Below are positions 7,934 through 16,968 of a stretch of 64,000 bases of DNA, in pieces. The translations under genes and the position numbers were made by a program. Origin of the DNA: Runella aurantiaca (GTDB lineage: Bacteria > Bacteroidota > Bacteroidia > Cytophagales > Spirosomataceae); the NCBI RefSeq assembly GCF_003339505.1, contig NZ_QPIW01000004.1, positions 186,001 through 250,000 on the forward strand, written 5' to 3'. Every line of letters starts with the position of its first letter. The stretch's first letter is position 1. The notes beneath the pieces were generated by a model that was not told the origin of the DNA, did no database searches, and saw only the letters and a list, made by a program, of their open reading frames with translations.

Positions 7934-8557
7934 ATGAAAAAATCACTTGTTATCCTGTTTGCGCTGTTTGGATTGTTTTTAGTGAGCTGTAACCGCGACG
8001 AAGTCAATGCCGTAGATGAGGATTTGACCGAAATGGTCGAACTGTCGGCGGCGCGCAGTGCGGCAGTGACGGATACCGTTACCAAACAAAAATGCAAAGG
8101 TAAATTGACCGAAGTAGCCGCCGCTGATTTGCCCGCTGCAATCACCACATATATCACCACCAACTATGCAGGGGCTGAAATTCAGTTTGCTGGAAAAGAC
8201 ACAGAAGGTAAGATTGTGGTAGGCCTTAAATTGGCGGATGGTACATCAAAAGGATTGCTCTTTAATGCCGACGGTACTTTCAACAAAGCCCTTGAAAAAT
8301 ACGGTAAAGGCGCCAAATTGACAAAGGTAGAAACAGCAGCTTTGCCAGCGGCCATCACGACCTACATCACCGCCAACTATGCAGGCTATGAAATAAAGAA
8401 AGCCGGCACGAATGAAGCGGGAGAATTTTACGTGGCGGTCAAATTGGATACTGCCGTTAAAGTATTAAAATTTGCCGCCGACGGCGCATTTATTGAGGCA
8501 ACCACCCCTCCTGCCCATCCTGAAGGAGAAGGCAAACGCTCAAAGCATGGTAAGTAA
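7934..8557 (+). CDS. PepSY-like domain lipoprotein
   Basis: A 207-residue exported protein. The N terminus is a lipoprotein signal (KKSLVILFALFGLFLVSC, acylated Cys at about residue 19). Two homologous segments follow: each begins LTEVAAADLPAAITTYITTN or LTKVETAALPAAITTYITAN and continues into a four-stranded PepSY-like unit. The tail is rich in His and Lys. PepSY-like lipoproteins of Bacteroidota are periplasmic or surface proteins of unknown ligand. It is followed by a strong terminator and so is probably monocistronic. The internal duplication is obvious at protein level. Confidence 0.8.
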   Translation: MKKSLVILFALFGLFLVSCNRDEVNAVDEDLTEMVELSAARSAAVTDTVTKQKCKGKLTEVAAADLPAAITTYITTNYAGAEIQFAGKDTEGKIVVGLKLADGTSKGLLFNADGTFNKALEKYGKGAKLTKVETAALPAAITTYITANYAGYEIKKAGTNEAGEFYVAVKLDTAVKVLKFAADGAFIEATTPPAHPEGEGKRSKHGK

Positions 8558-8567
8558 TCATTGATTT

Positions 8568-8615
8568 ATCTCCTCATTTTGGGCGGTCATTCCCCCCGAA
8601 TGAGGAGATTTTATC
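8568..8615 (+). terminator. Rho-independent terminator after the PepSY-like gene
   Basis: ATCTCCTCATT at 8568-8578 pairs with AATGAGGAGAT at 8599-8609 and is followed by TTTATC. The stem is eleven perfect pairs. Confidence 0.75.
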
Positions 8616-8687
8616 TGCTTCTTTTTCTTTATTCCCACCATTCTCAGTTTGATTTTTTATCACAACCAATCTTCCCGATTTTTAGTT

Positions 8688-9170
8688 ATGAAAACTTTCA
8701 CAAGTATTCTGTCAATCAGCGCATTGGCGCTTATGCTTATCTTCTCTGGTTGTACCAACAATGAGGTCGAACCAGACCCCGCCGATCAGGTCATTGGGGC
8801 TTATGCTGCCACCACTTATTCTGAATCCATCAATGGCGTAGCCCAAAGCATTGACCTAACCAATACCCTAATCAAGGAAAACGTTGCGATTTCGTTTGAT
8901 GTAGCCAAAAAAGCCGCAAGCACGCTCACTTTGGTACTCAGCATCTCTCAGCGCGATAGCACTGGAGCCATGCAAACCTACAACGATACTTACGACAGTA
9001 TTGAGCTTAAAGCGCTCGGAAACGGCAATTTTGAAATGCTGAATGCGGGCATATCAGTGGGCCAAATTGGCAATGGAAACTTATCCCTCGAAGAGACTTA
9101 TCCTGATACGGATGAATCGGGGAATACCGTTCAGGTAACGGTGAAAATAGCAGCTACCAAAAGTTTATAA
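8688..9170 (+). CDS. Small lipoprotein of unknown function
   Basis: The 160-residue protein has a lipoprotein signal peptide (start MKTFTSILSIS, lipobox FSGC at about residue 21). It continues as a beta-rich domain with many Thr and Ser residues and no recognised family. An in-frame alternative start exists 39 bases upstream, but it would put a polar stretch before the signal, so ATG at 8688 is preferred. It lies 21 bases upstream of a TonB receptor on the same strand, so it is probably part of that outer-membrane uptake operon and may sit on the cell surface beside the receptor. Confidence 0.7.
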   Translation: MKTFTSILSISALALMLIFSGCTNNEVEPDPADQVIGAYAATTYSESINGVAQSIDLTNTLIKENVAISFDVAKKAASTLTLVLSISQRDSTGAMQTYNDTYDSIELKALGNGNFEMLNAGISVGQIGNGNLSLEETYPDTDESGNTVQVTVKIAATKSL

Positions 9171-9191
9171 AAAGGCTATACCTATCGACTT

Positions 9192-11954
9192 ATGAGAAAA
9201 TTTCTACCCATCCTCCTCGTGATGGCGGGGCTGATTTCCCACGCCCAAACCTTAACAACCCCCGCTGATTCAGTAGCGGCGATGATTATCAAAGATGAGT
9301 TTTATAACAATAAACCGCTGAATGAGGTCATTGCAGATTTGCAGAAAAAATACAAATTCAAGATTGGTTACAATGTTGAGCTGTTGAAAAAGTACCGTGT
9401 TTCGTATTGGTTTGATAATACCAAGTTGTTGGATGGTATCAAAGGAACGCTGAAAGAAACCAAAGACCTGACGTTTTACATTGATGATGCCAACGTCATT
9501 CAGATTGTGCCTAAAACGGCAACGCAGGTACTCCAAAACGCCCGTAAAGAATTTGATACGCGGTATCGGGGGCAGCCAACCCGCACCGATTTTACGTTGA
9601 TGGGCAAGGTCGTTGAACGAAAAACCAACGAAAGTATGCCGTTCGCGACTGTAGCGGTGTTGGGCAGTAAAATTGGCGTGCAGACCAACGTGGACGGATA
9701 TTATACACTCCTAAAAGTACCCTCAGATACCGTAACAATCTTGGTCAGTTATGTAGGTTACAAAAATGCCACCGTGCATCTTTCGCCGCAGACACCCCTG
9801 CAAAATTTCGTCATCGAAATCGAACCCGGTGAACAGGAGTTGGAAGAGGTCATGGTCATGGGTGAAAAAACCGAAGTGTTGAAGGCCAATGAAATCGTGG
9901 GGATGATAAAAATGACGCCCAAGAACTTGGCAAAGTTGCCCAATATTGGCGAACGGGACCCTTTTAGAGCCTTCCAATTGATGCCCGGCGTGAGTGCTTC
10001 CAACGAATCCTCGTCGGGTTTGTACGTGCGCGGTGGCACGCCCGACCAGACGCTGGTTTTGTACGATGGTTTTACGGTCTATCACGTTGACCACTTATTT
10101 GGGTTTTTCTCCGCTTTTAATTACAACGCCCTCAAAGATATACAGTTATATAAGGGTGGTTTTGATGCCAAATTTGGGGGGAGGATTTCGGCAGTGGCCG
10201 AAATTACGGGTAAAGACGGCAATAAGAACCAGTTTAACATGGGAGCCGACCTGAGTTTGTTGAGCATGAATGGCTTCATTGAAACGCCCCTCAACAAGAA
10301 AACAACGCTGTTGATTGCGGCGCGGCGCTCGTATCAGGGTGCCCTGTACGAGAAAATATTCAGTACGTTTACATCAGAGCGTCAGACAAATGTAACCCAG
10401 CCGGGATTTGGCGGCCGGCCCGGTGGACCGGGGCGTTTTGGAAACAATGCCACGCAAGACCAAACCGCAAAATCTTATTTTTATGACCTAAACGCCAAAC
10501 TTACTTGGAACCTTTCGAAGAAAGACATCGTCACGTGGAGCCTTTATAACGGTACCGACAAGATGGATAATTCGTCGGCGTCATCTTTCAATTTTGGGCG
10601 ACAAACTATCTTCGGGGCCTCTACCTCCACCAACGACGTGTCTGCGTGGGGGAATTTGGGCAGCAGTGTGAAGTGGTCGAGGCGCTGGAACGATAAGCTT
10701 TACAGCAATATGCTGGTGAGTTACTCCAATTTTTACAGTAATCGCGACAATACCCGGAGCGTAGTCAATACCATACCTGCCACCGATAGCACCGTCGCGA
10801 CCACCCGAAATATTAATATCGGTCAGGTGGAAACCAATGATTTAAAAGATTTTACGGCTAAAATAGATTTTGAATATAAACTTACTCCCCACAACCAACT
10901 GGAGTTCGGGGTTCATGCCACGGCCAACACCATTCATTATAATTACGTCCAAAATGACACTGTGAATGTGTTGAGCAAAAACGATAAGGGAACCATCACT
11001 TCATTTTATTTACAGGACCAGATTCGGTTGTTGGACACCAAATTGTTAATCAAACCGGGTATTCGGGCCAACTATTTTGATGTGACGAAAAAATGGTACG
11101 TGGAGCCGAGATTGAGCGCAACCTATGCGTTGAACGAGCGCGTAAAACTCAAAATGGCCTTGGGGCGCTATTATCAATTTGCCAAACAAATCAATCGTGA
11201 AGATTTGACGCAAGGCAACCGCAGTTATTGGCTGTTGGCCGATGGCGACGCGTTGCCTGTAACGAAGTCCAACCACCTGATTTTGGGCGGAAGTTATGAA
11301 TTCAGAGAGTATTTGGTGGATGTTGAACTCTATCAAAAAAACAACGTAGGGATTACGGAATATACGCTGCGTTTTGTGCCGCAGATTCGCCAAGGCCTGA
11401 GCGTACAAGAAACGTTTTTTAACGGCGATGAGACCGTCCGGGGAATGGACGTGCTGATTCAGCGTAAATTTGGTAAATTCAACGGATGGGTAGGATACAC
11501 GCTCTCCGAAGCGGTTCGGGATGTGACCATTTTTTCGGAGCGGCCCTATTATTCCGACCAAGATGTGCGACACCAGTTTAAGTTTATCGGCTCTTATCGC
11601 TGGAAAAACATAGATTTTGCCCTTACGCAAATCATCTCTTCGGGGCGTCCATATACTTCGATTGTGGGGGCGTATCAAATCAACCTTTTGGACGGTTCTG
11701 TTCGGTCGTTTACGATGCCTTCCGACAAAAACGCCAGTCGTTTTTCATCCTATAACCGTTTGGATATTTCCGCTACTTACAATGCCCGTTGGGGGAGTGT
11801 GGGGCTGTCGGTGTTTAACCTGTACAACCGCAAAAACGTCTGGTACAAACGGTTTGAAGTAATCACCGAAGGCGATGAGAGTGTGCTTCAAACTACCAAC
11901 GTCAATTATTTAGGGTTTACGCCCAACATTACCATCAGTTGGAAATTGCGTTAG
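9192..11954 (+). CDS. TonB-dependent outer membrane receptor with CarboxypepD-like N-terminal domain
   Basis: The order is signal peptide (about 1-18), an STN-like segment (LNEVIADLQKKYKFKIGYNV), a carboxypeptidase-regulatory-like beta sandwich at about 130-215 (GKVVERKTNESMPFATVAVL), a plug domain (SSSGLYVRGGTPDQTLVLYD), and a 22-strand-type barrel to the C terminus ending in an aromatic-containing strand. At 920 residues it is within the family's range. It imports an unknown ligand energised by TonB. It is followed 41 bases later by a DUF4249 lipoprotein, a frequent partner of this receptor class in Bacteroidota. A Gly-rich loop sits inside the barrel region near residue 405. Confidence 0.9.
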   Translation: MRKFLPILLVMAGLISHAQTLTTPADSVAAMIIKDEFYNNKPLNEVIADLQKKYKFKIGYNVELLKKYRVSYWFDNTKLLDGIKGTLKETKDLTFYIDDANVIQIVPKTATQVLQNARKEFDTRYRGQPTRTDFTLMGKVVERKTNESMPFATVAVLGSKIGVQTNVDGYYTLLKVPSDTVTILVSYVGYKNATVHLSPQTPLQNFVIEIEPGEQELEEVMVMGEKTEVLKANEIVGMIKMTPKNLAKLPNIGERDPFRAFQLMPGVSASNESSSGLYVRGGTPDQTLVLYDGFTVYHVDHLFGFFSAFNYNALKDIQLYKGGFDAKFGGRISAVAEITGKDGNKNQFNMGADLSLLSMNGFIETPLNKKTTLLIAARRSYQGALYEKIFSTFTSERQTNVTQPGFGGRPGGPGRFGNNATQDQTAKSYFYDLNAKLTWNLSKKDIVTWSLYNGTDKMDNSSASSFNFGRQTIFGASTSTNDVSAWGNLGSSVKWSRRWNDKLYSNMLVSYSNFYSNRDNTRSVVNTIPATDSTVATTRNINIGQVETNDLKDFTAKIDFEYKLTPHNQLEFGVHATANTIHYNYVQNDTVNVLSKNDKGTITSFYLQDQIRLLDTKLLIKPGIRANYFDVTKKWYVEPRLSATYALNERVKLKMALGRYYQFAKQINREDLTQGNRSYWLLADGDALPVTKSNHLILGGSYEFREYLVDVELYQKNNVGITEYTLRFVPQIRQGLSVQETFFNGDETVRGMDVLIQRKFGKFNGWVGYTLSEAVRDVTIFSERPYYSDQDVRHQFKFIGSYRWKNIDFALTQIISSGRPYTSIVGAYQINLLDGSVRSFTMPSDKNASRFSSYNRLDISATYNARWGSVGLSVFNLYNRKNVWYKRFEVITEGDESVLQTTNVNYLGFTPNITISWKLR

Positions 11955-11995
11955 TAATCAGTTCATCATCAGTCGTCTATTAATTGTTGAAAATA

Positions 11996-12862
11996 ATGAA
12001 AAAGTATATACAAACGCTCGTAATTGTCTTAGGAAGTGTCTGTTTATTAGTTAGTTGTACTGAAACCAATACGGTAATCAGTTCGGTAGAAAAACCCGTA
12101 ATTGAGGCATTTTTAGCGCCAGGCAAACCCATTAGTTTGACTCTGATGACCGTGATTGGGTATTCTGAGTCGGCAGATGCCGCCGATTCTTTGTCCCGCC
12201 CGATTGACGGTCAAGCCATCCAAATAAAAGTAAGCGATGGAAGTATCTTTAAGTTGGAGTCTGTAGGGGAAGGGCGGTACGTTTCCAAAAGTACTGAATT
12301 GGTCAAATTTGGATTGACTTACACTTTGGATTTTACCTATAATGGCCTGCCGATTTCGGCCACTACGGAGATTCCTACGCGACCGACGGGTTTTACCTTG
12401 AGTAAAAACTTTGTGAATCGTACCCAAATCAATTTAGGTAGCGGGGGCTTTGGCGGGCCGGGTGGTTTTCAGGAAGACCGCACGCCCATTGAAGCTACTT
12501 GGGACAATCCCAACGGGGAGTACCATTTTATTGCGTTTATCAACACAGAAGCAAATCCTGAATCCATCGTGATTTTACCGACAGATACAACTGCTACGAA
12601 TCCGTTTCGGTTTATCAATCGGCGGTTTAACAATGAGCCTACCACCGCTACCGTCTCAAACATTCAGCCCCAATCGTTTCAGTATTTCGGGAAACATTAT
12701 GCCGTGCTGTATCGACTCAATCCAGACTACGCGGCGTTGTACCGGTCGGCAGGAACGACGACCCAAAACATTAGCACGCCACCCACCGCAATCACCAACG
12801 GATTGGGGGTTTTTACGGGGGTAAATGCTGATACACTGCTGTTTACGGTAAATAAGTATTAG
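11996..12862 (+). CDS. DUF4249 domain-containing lipoprotein
   Basis: A 288-residue lipoprotein with a signal ending at a lipobox (LLVSC at about residue 21), then a beta-rich DUF4249 domain beginning VEKPVIEAFLAPGKPISLTL. A TTG start exists 12 bases upstream, but the ATG at 11996 gives the normal MKKY signal start. DUF4249 proteins are usually encoded directly after TonB receptors with a carboxypeptidase-like N-terminal domain, as here. They are thought to be extracellular lids or ligand binders for the receptor, although the ligand is unknown. It is convergent with the CLC transporter gene, with seven bases between stops. Confidence 0.82.
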   Translation: MKKYIQTLVIVLGSVCLLVSCTETNTVISSVEKPVIEAFLAPGKPISLTLMTVIGYSESADAADSLSRPIDGQAIQIKVSDGSIFKLESVGEGRYVSKSTELVKFGLTYTLDFTYNGLPISATTEIPTRPTGFTLSKNFVNRTQINLGSGGFGGPGGFQEDRTPIEATWDNPNGEYHFIAFINTEANPESIVILPTDTTATNPFRFINRRFNNEPTTATVSNIQPQSFQYFGKHYAVLYRLNPDYAALYRSAGTTTQNISTPPTAITNGLGVFTGVNADTLLFTVNKY

Positions 12863-12869
12863 CAATTTT

Positions 12870-14108
12870 TTAGTGTTTAGAACCCTCTACGACCTGCGAG
12901 CTATAAATCCCTGAATGGCCCGAAAAGAGGAACGCCACAACGCAGGCAAGTCCGACAAAAACACCGCAATCAGCACCAAAAAGCTCAATGCCCATCAAAG
13001 TGCAGGCAATGGGGGTATTGGTCGCGCCCGAAAAGACCGCCACAAACCCCATTCCCGCCAAAAGCGCCATGGGTAGGGGAATAAATAGCGATAGTGCGTT
13101 GCCGAGGGCCGCTCCAATAAAAAACATTGGCGTGACTTCGCCGCCCTTAAAGCCTGCCCCCAACGTGAAGGTGGTGAAAAGTAGTTTGAGGAGAAAATCG
13201 TAGGCGGGCAATTCCTGCTGAAAAGAAGCCACAATCGTCGGAATGCCCAAGCCGATGTATTTGGTGGTGCCTAAAGCCCATACGGCTACCGCAATCACAA
13301 CGCCGCCCAGAACGGGCCGCAGGGGAGGGTAGGCGATTTTTGACTTAAAAAAAGTGCCCCAAAAATGCACCGTTTTGGAGAATGCCAACGCGGTCAAACC
13401 GAATAAAATACCCGCCAAAATACTCCATAAAAGCGTGTCGGCGTGCAGCATTGGCACGTACGGAATGGCGTAGTGCGTATGGGCTACGTTCCAGGCGTGG
13501 CAGGTATAATCGGCGATGAGTGCCGTTAATAAACTTGGTAAAAGGGCTTCGTAGCGCATTCTGCCCACAATCAATACTTCCAACGCAAAGACTGTTCCTG
13601 CAAGTGGGGTACCGAAAACCGACGCAAACCCCGCACTGATTCCGATGATTAAGACAATGCGGCGGTCATGAGGCGAGAATTTGAACAATTTGCTAAACTG
13701 ATCGGCAATGGCTCCGCCCATTTGCACTGCCGTACCTTCGCGTCCCGCTGAACCCCCAAAAAAGTGGGTTACGAGTGTGCCGAAAAGCACCAAAGGGGCC
13801 ATTTTGAGCGGAATGATTTGTTTGGGACTGTGAAATTCTTCAATCAATTGATTGTTTCCTTTGACTACTTCCTGCCCAAAATAATGGTAAGTAGCACCGA
13901 CAATGAAGCCGCCGAGTGGAAGCAACCAGATAATCCATTGATGTGATTCGCGCCAATCGGTGACCCAATTCAACGAAACCAGAAAGAAAGCCGACGCCGA
14001 ACCCGCTAAAATGCCTACTATCAACGACATAAATAGCCATTTTGCGACAAAAACAACGGTGGAGAATTGTGCTATTTTTGAATAAGGAGAGGGAGTGGGT
14101 TCAGTCAT
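12870..14108 (-). CDS. CLC-family anion/proton transporter, possibly the fluoride (CLC-F) subclass
   Basis: The 412-residue protein has ten or more hydrophobic helices and the CLC signature SAGREGTAVQMG, with the external gating glutamate (E124) in place. This indicates an antiporter rather than a channel. The position of the usual chloride-coordinating GSGIP motif reads GNNQLIEE (84-91), and a later helix reads GFKGGEVTPMFFIGAALG. I associate loss of the GSGIP serine with the fluoride-exporting CLC-F subclass. This assignment is inference. No fluoride riboswitch was found in the upstream gap. Confidence 0.85.
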   Translation of the reverse strand: MTEPTPSPYSKIAQFSTVVFVAKWLFMSLIVGILAGSASAFFLVSLNWVTDWRESHQWIIWLLPLGGFIVGATYHYFGQEVVKGNNQLIEEFHSPKQIIPLKMAPLVLFGTLVTHFFGGSAGREGTAVQMGGAIADQFSKLFKFSPHDRRIVLIIGISAGFASVFGTPLAGTVFALEVLIVGRMRYEALLPSLLTALIADYTCHAWNVAHTHYAIPYVPMLHADTLLWSILAGILFGLTALAFSKTVHFWGTFFKSKIAYPPLRPVLGGVVIAVAVWALGTTKYIGLGIPTIVASFQQELPAYDFLLKLLFTTFTLGAGFKGGEVTPMFFIGAALGNALSLFIPLPMALLAGMGFVAVFSGATNTPIACTLMGIELFGADCGVFVGLACVVAFLFSGHSGIYSSQVVEGSKH

Positions 14109-14228
14109 TCGTGCCGAGACAAGGTAAAATGAGATACGCCCGTAAAAATAAGGTTTTCGGAAGATAGACTGTTATAAAAAATACGAAAATAGCGTGTTTA
14201 GGTTTCCGAACAGAAAGCGGAAGAGTGT

Positions 14229-14267
14229 AAAGAAGAAAAGGAGCCAACTCTTGCAGAAACTGGCTCC
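14229..14267 (-). terminator. Rho-independent terminator after the second TonB receptor
   Basis: On the minus strand GGAGCCA (14267-14261) pairs with TGGCTCC (14246-14240) and is followed by TTTTCTTCTTT. It ends the 14300-16696 transcript. Confidence 0.75.
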
Positions 14268-14299
14268 TTGTAAGTAGATATTCCGTGATTTTATCAGTT

Positions 14300-16696
14300 C
14301 TAAAACTCTACACGATAATTCAACACGGGTATGAGCGGCAATTGGTAGGCAGTTTTGATTTTATCCAAGTTGGAGTCATAATACTGCCCGTAGATATTTT
14401 GTCGGTTGGTAACATTTTGTATATCAAGAGATAATGTGCTTGTGAAGCCATTGCGGTTACGTTTCCAACTTACCCGAACATCGGAACGAAAGTACGCATC
14501 TAAAGTTTGGGAATTCGTTTCTGTTTCTACCAAAACGGTTTCTCCTCTTCGGCGGGAGGCGGCCAAATCAATCGGCGTGGTTCGAAAACCGCCCACGTAC
14601 GTAGTTTTGAGGTTGATACCCAGTACATTGTTTTTGCTGCGGCCCATGAGCCATTCTTTGCCTACCAAAAAGTTTCCTGCGCCGCCGCCGTCAAAACGCG
14701 TACTGCGCCATATTTCATCCGAACCCGTGTATTCGGATTTAAACACCGACCCACTCAGCATGTAGTAAAAATTGTTGTGCAGAAAGCGTTCCAGTGTTAG
14801 CTCCACACCGTAGTTGCGGCCTTTACCGTTGTTGGCCAAGCGGCGCAGCTCAAAGCTATCGGTTATGTTGAGTAGCGAAAACGCGTTCCGTTCGTCGGCG
14901 CTGACGGGAACGTTGTTGAGCGACTGATAGTACGTTTCTATTTTCCAGCGAGTGTGTTCGTTAAGCAGTCGGTCGTAAGAAAGTACAAAGTGCTGGGCTT
15001 TGGTAAAATCGGTATTGAGATTGGGGTAATCCACGCCCGCGTCGGTGAGTTTGTTGGAATAAAAATAAAGCGACAACGGATGTACCTGACTATGACTCCC
15101 GTACCCAAACGCCACCGATTGGCCGGGGGCCAAATCCCATTTGAGCGAACCGCGCGGCTCAATGGAACGGCTGTTGTTGAGCAGTAACGCCAACGTGTGT
15201 ACGCCGAGATTGGCGGTGAGTTTTTCGGATAATTTATAATTGAACTGCGCATACGCCTGAAGCGTAGCGGTTTGGCCGTCGGAAGATAGAAAACGTTCCA
15301 TTTTTTTCTGCTCACCATTCCACGATTCACGGAATAAATCATAGGCTTGAAGACTCCAAATGGCCCCTGCCCGCAAGGCCAACCGCGCCGTGATTTTATA
15401 ATTCAGCGTGCTCGTGAGGGCCAATTTGCGCAGCGTATATTTTGTGTCATACCGAGGCTCCAAGATGTATTCAGAGGTGTAGCGACGTTGCTGAAATCCA
15501 TTTTCATAGGCAGAATACAAGACTACTGTTTTGAGAAATGCCCTCTTATTGAGGTTGATAGAATGCGTTGCGCCCCAAGCGCCAGTATTTGATTTGAATT
15601 TTTCATCGTAACGTTTATCGCCTTCGGTTTGCCACAGGGTAGAGTCGGCTTTCGGGGTGCCAAGGGTGCTGCTTAGACCGCCAAAACCAAACAGCGTAAA
15701 CTTGCCAAACTTGTTGGTAGGTAACGAGATGTTGTAGGAAAGGTCTTGAAAGCGTTGGGCAAAATCTCCCACTGGAAGCCCTAATTTGGCCAATAATTCG
15801 AGGGTTGAATACCGATAATTGATAAGGTAAGCGCCTTTGTAGTTTTTAGAAAAAGGCCCTTCTGCCGCCACGTCCAAGCCCAAAAGGCCCGCCTGAACCG
15901 TATACTCGCGATTTTGGTTGTTTCCCTTACGCAATTTTAAGTCAAATACGCCCGAGAGGGCATTGCCGTATTCGGCGGGAAAAGCGCCCGTCATAAAATC
16001 AGAATTGGTCAGTACCTGTGCGCTCAGGATGGAAACCCCGCCGCCCGCCGCGCCCAAGCTCGAAAAGTGGTTGGGATTGGGAATGTCGATGCCTTCCATG
16101 CGCCACAAAAGTCCGTTGGGTGCATTGCCCCGGATGACAATGTTGTTGCCGCCGTCGTCGGCCGATACCACGCCCGCGTAGGCCGTGGCCATGCGGGCTG
16201 GGTCATTGATGGCGGCAGCGTAGCGTTGGGTTTCTTCCACCGAGAAAGTCCGCGCGCTGACGGTGGCCATTTCGTTGAGTGGTTTGTCTTTTTCGACGGT
16301 TGGTTTAACGGTGATTTCTGAAAGTTGCGTAATGTCTTCTTCTAATCCAACGTTTAAAATCAACTCTTTACCCGCGTTGACCGTCACGTTGCTCATGAGC
16401 ATTTCTTTGTAGCCCATCGACGTGATTTTGAGGGTTTGACGACCGATAGGCACCTGATTTAATTGAAAATTGCCTTCAGTATCGGTAATTGTGCCCTTGA
16501 TGGGATTGGAGCCGACCAATACCACGGTAGCACCGACGATAGGAGTTTGGATATTTTTATCCAAAATAACGCCTCTGATGGTTTGGGTGAGGGTTTGGGC
16601 GTGTAAAGAATAAATGAACGGAAGGAGCATGAACGAAGCCACAAAAAACAGGCTTAGTTTTCGATAAAGTTGCGTAAATGGATGATTGTTTTGCAT
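14300..16696 (-). CDS. TonB-dependent receptor with CarboxypepD-like N-terminal domain
   Basis: The 798-residue protein has a signal peptide (about 1-33, ending SLHAQ), a carboxypeptidase-regulatory-like domain at about 38-120 (IRGVILDKNIQTPIVGATVV), a plug (GGNNIVIRGNAPNGLLWRME, RGN in place of RGG), and a barrel ending in LNYRVEF with a terminal Phe. It belongs to the group of peptide, metal or siderophore receptors that have a single-gene locus. No SusD partner is adjacent, so a polysaccharide role is unlikely. It stands alone between two terminators. Confidence 0.9.
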   Translation of the reverse strand: MQNNHPFTQLYRKLSLFFVASFMLLPFIYSLHAQTLTQTIRGVILDKNIQTPIVGATVVLVGSNPIKGTITDTEGNFQLNQVPIGRQTLKITSMGYKEMLMSNVTVNAGKELILNVGLEEDITQLSEITVKPTVEKDKPLNEMATVSARTFSVEETQRYAAAINDPARMATAYAGVVSADDGGNNIVIRGNAPNGLLWRMEGIDIPNPNHFSSLGAAGGGVSILSAQVLTNSDFMTGAFPAEYGNALSGVFDLKLRKGNNQNREYTVQAGLLGLDVAAEGPFSKNYKGAYLINYRYSTLELLAKLGLPVGDFAQRFQDLSYNISLPTNKFGKFTLFGFGGLSSTLGTPKADSTLWQTEGDKRYDEKFKSNTGAWGATHSINLNKRAFLKTVVLYSAYENGFQQRRYTSEYILEPRYDTKYTLRKLALTSTLNYKITARLALRAGAIWSLQAYDLFRESWNGEQKKMERFLSSDGQTATLQAYAQFNYKLSEKLTANLGVHTLALLLNNSRSIEPRGSLKWDLAPGQSVAFGYGSHSQVHPLSLYFYSNKLTDAGVDYPNLNTDFTKAQHFVLSYDRLLNEHTRWKIETYYQSLNNVPVSADERNAFSLLNITDSFELRRLANNGKGRNYGVELTLERFLHNNFYYMLSGSVFKSEYTGSDEIWRSTRFDGGGAGNFLVGKEWLMGRSKNNVLGINLKTTYVGGFRTTPIDLAASRRRGETVLVETETNSQTLDAYFRSDVRVSWKRNRNGFTSTLSLDIQNVTNRQNIYGQYYDSNLDKIKTAYQLPLIPVLNYRVEF

Positions 16697-16889
16697 AACT
16701 GTACTGTTGGTTTTACGGAAATTTGGGCAATAAAATCCCTTTCGCAGGAATGTCTGCGAAGTGTAAATGGCTGACTTGGGATGTATGATTTAGATTAACT
16801 GTGTACTTGAAAGTGTGAATGTAAAAGTCATTTGTTTTCGTGGCTGTTTGGGAATAAGACACCGCAGTGATTTGATACCCCTATACCGC

Positions 16890-16924
16890 AAAAAAAAAAA
16901 CGCTGCTGGAAGAATCCAGCAGCG
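16890..16924 (-). terminator. Strong rho-independent terminator after the giant repeat protein
   Basis: CGCTGCTGGA/TCCAGCAGCG (16901-16910 with 16915-16924) forms a ten-pair stem with a four-base loop. On the minus strand it is followed directly by a run of ten or more T residues. It is the cleanest terminator in the window. Confidence 0.85.
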
Positions 16925-16968
16925 TCGTAGGGTAGAAGTGCAGGTTTAGAAAAGTAGTATAAAATCGT

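Noticed and set aside
14109-14299. Fluoride riboswitch before the CLC gene
   Set aside because: No match to the conserved riboswitch core is seen; only a terminator for the opposite gene is present.
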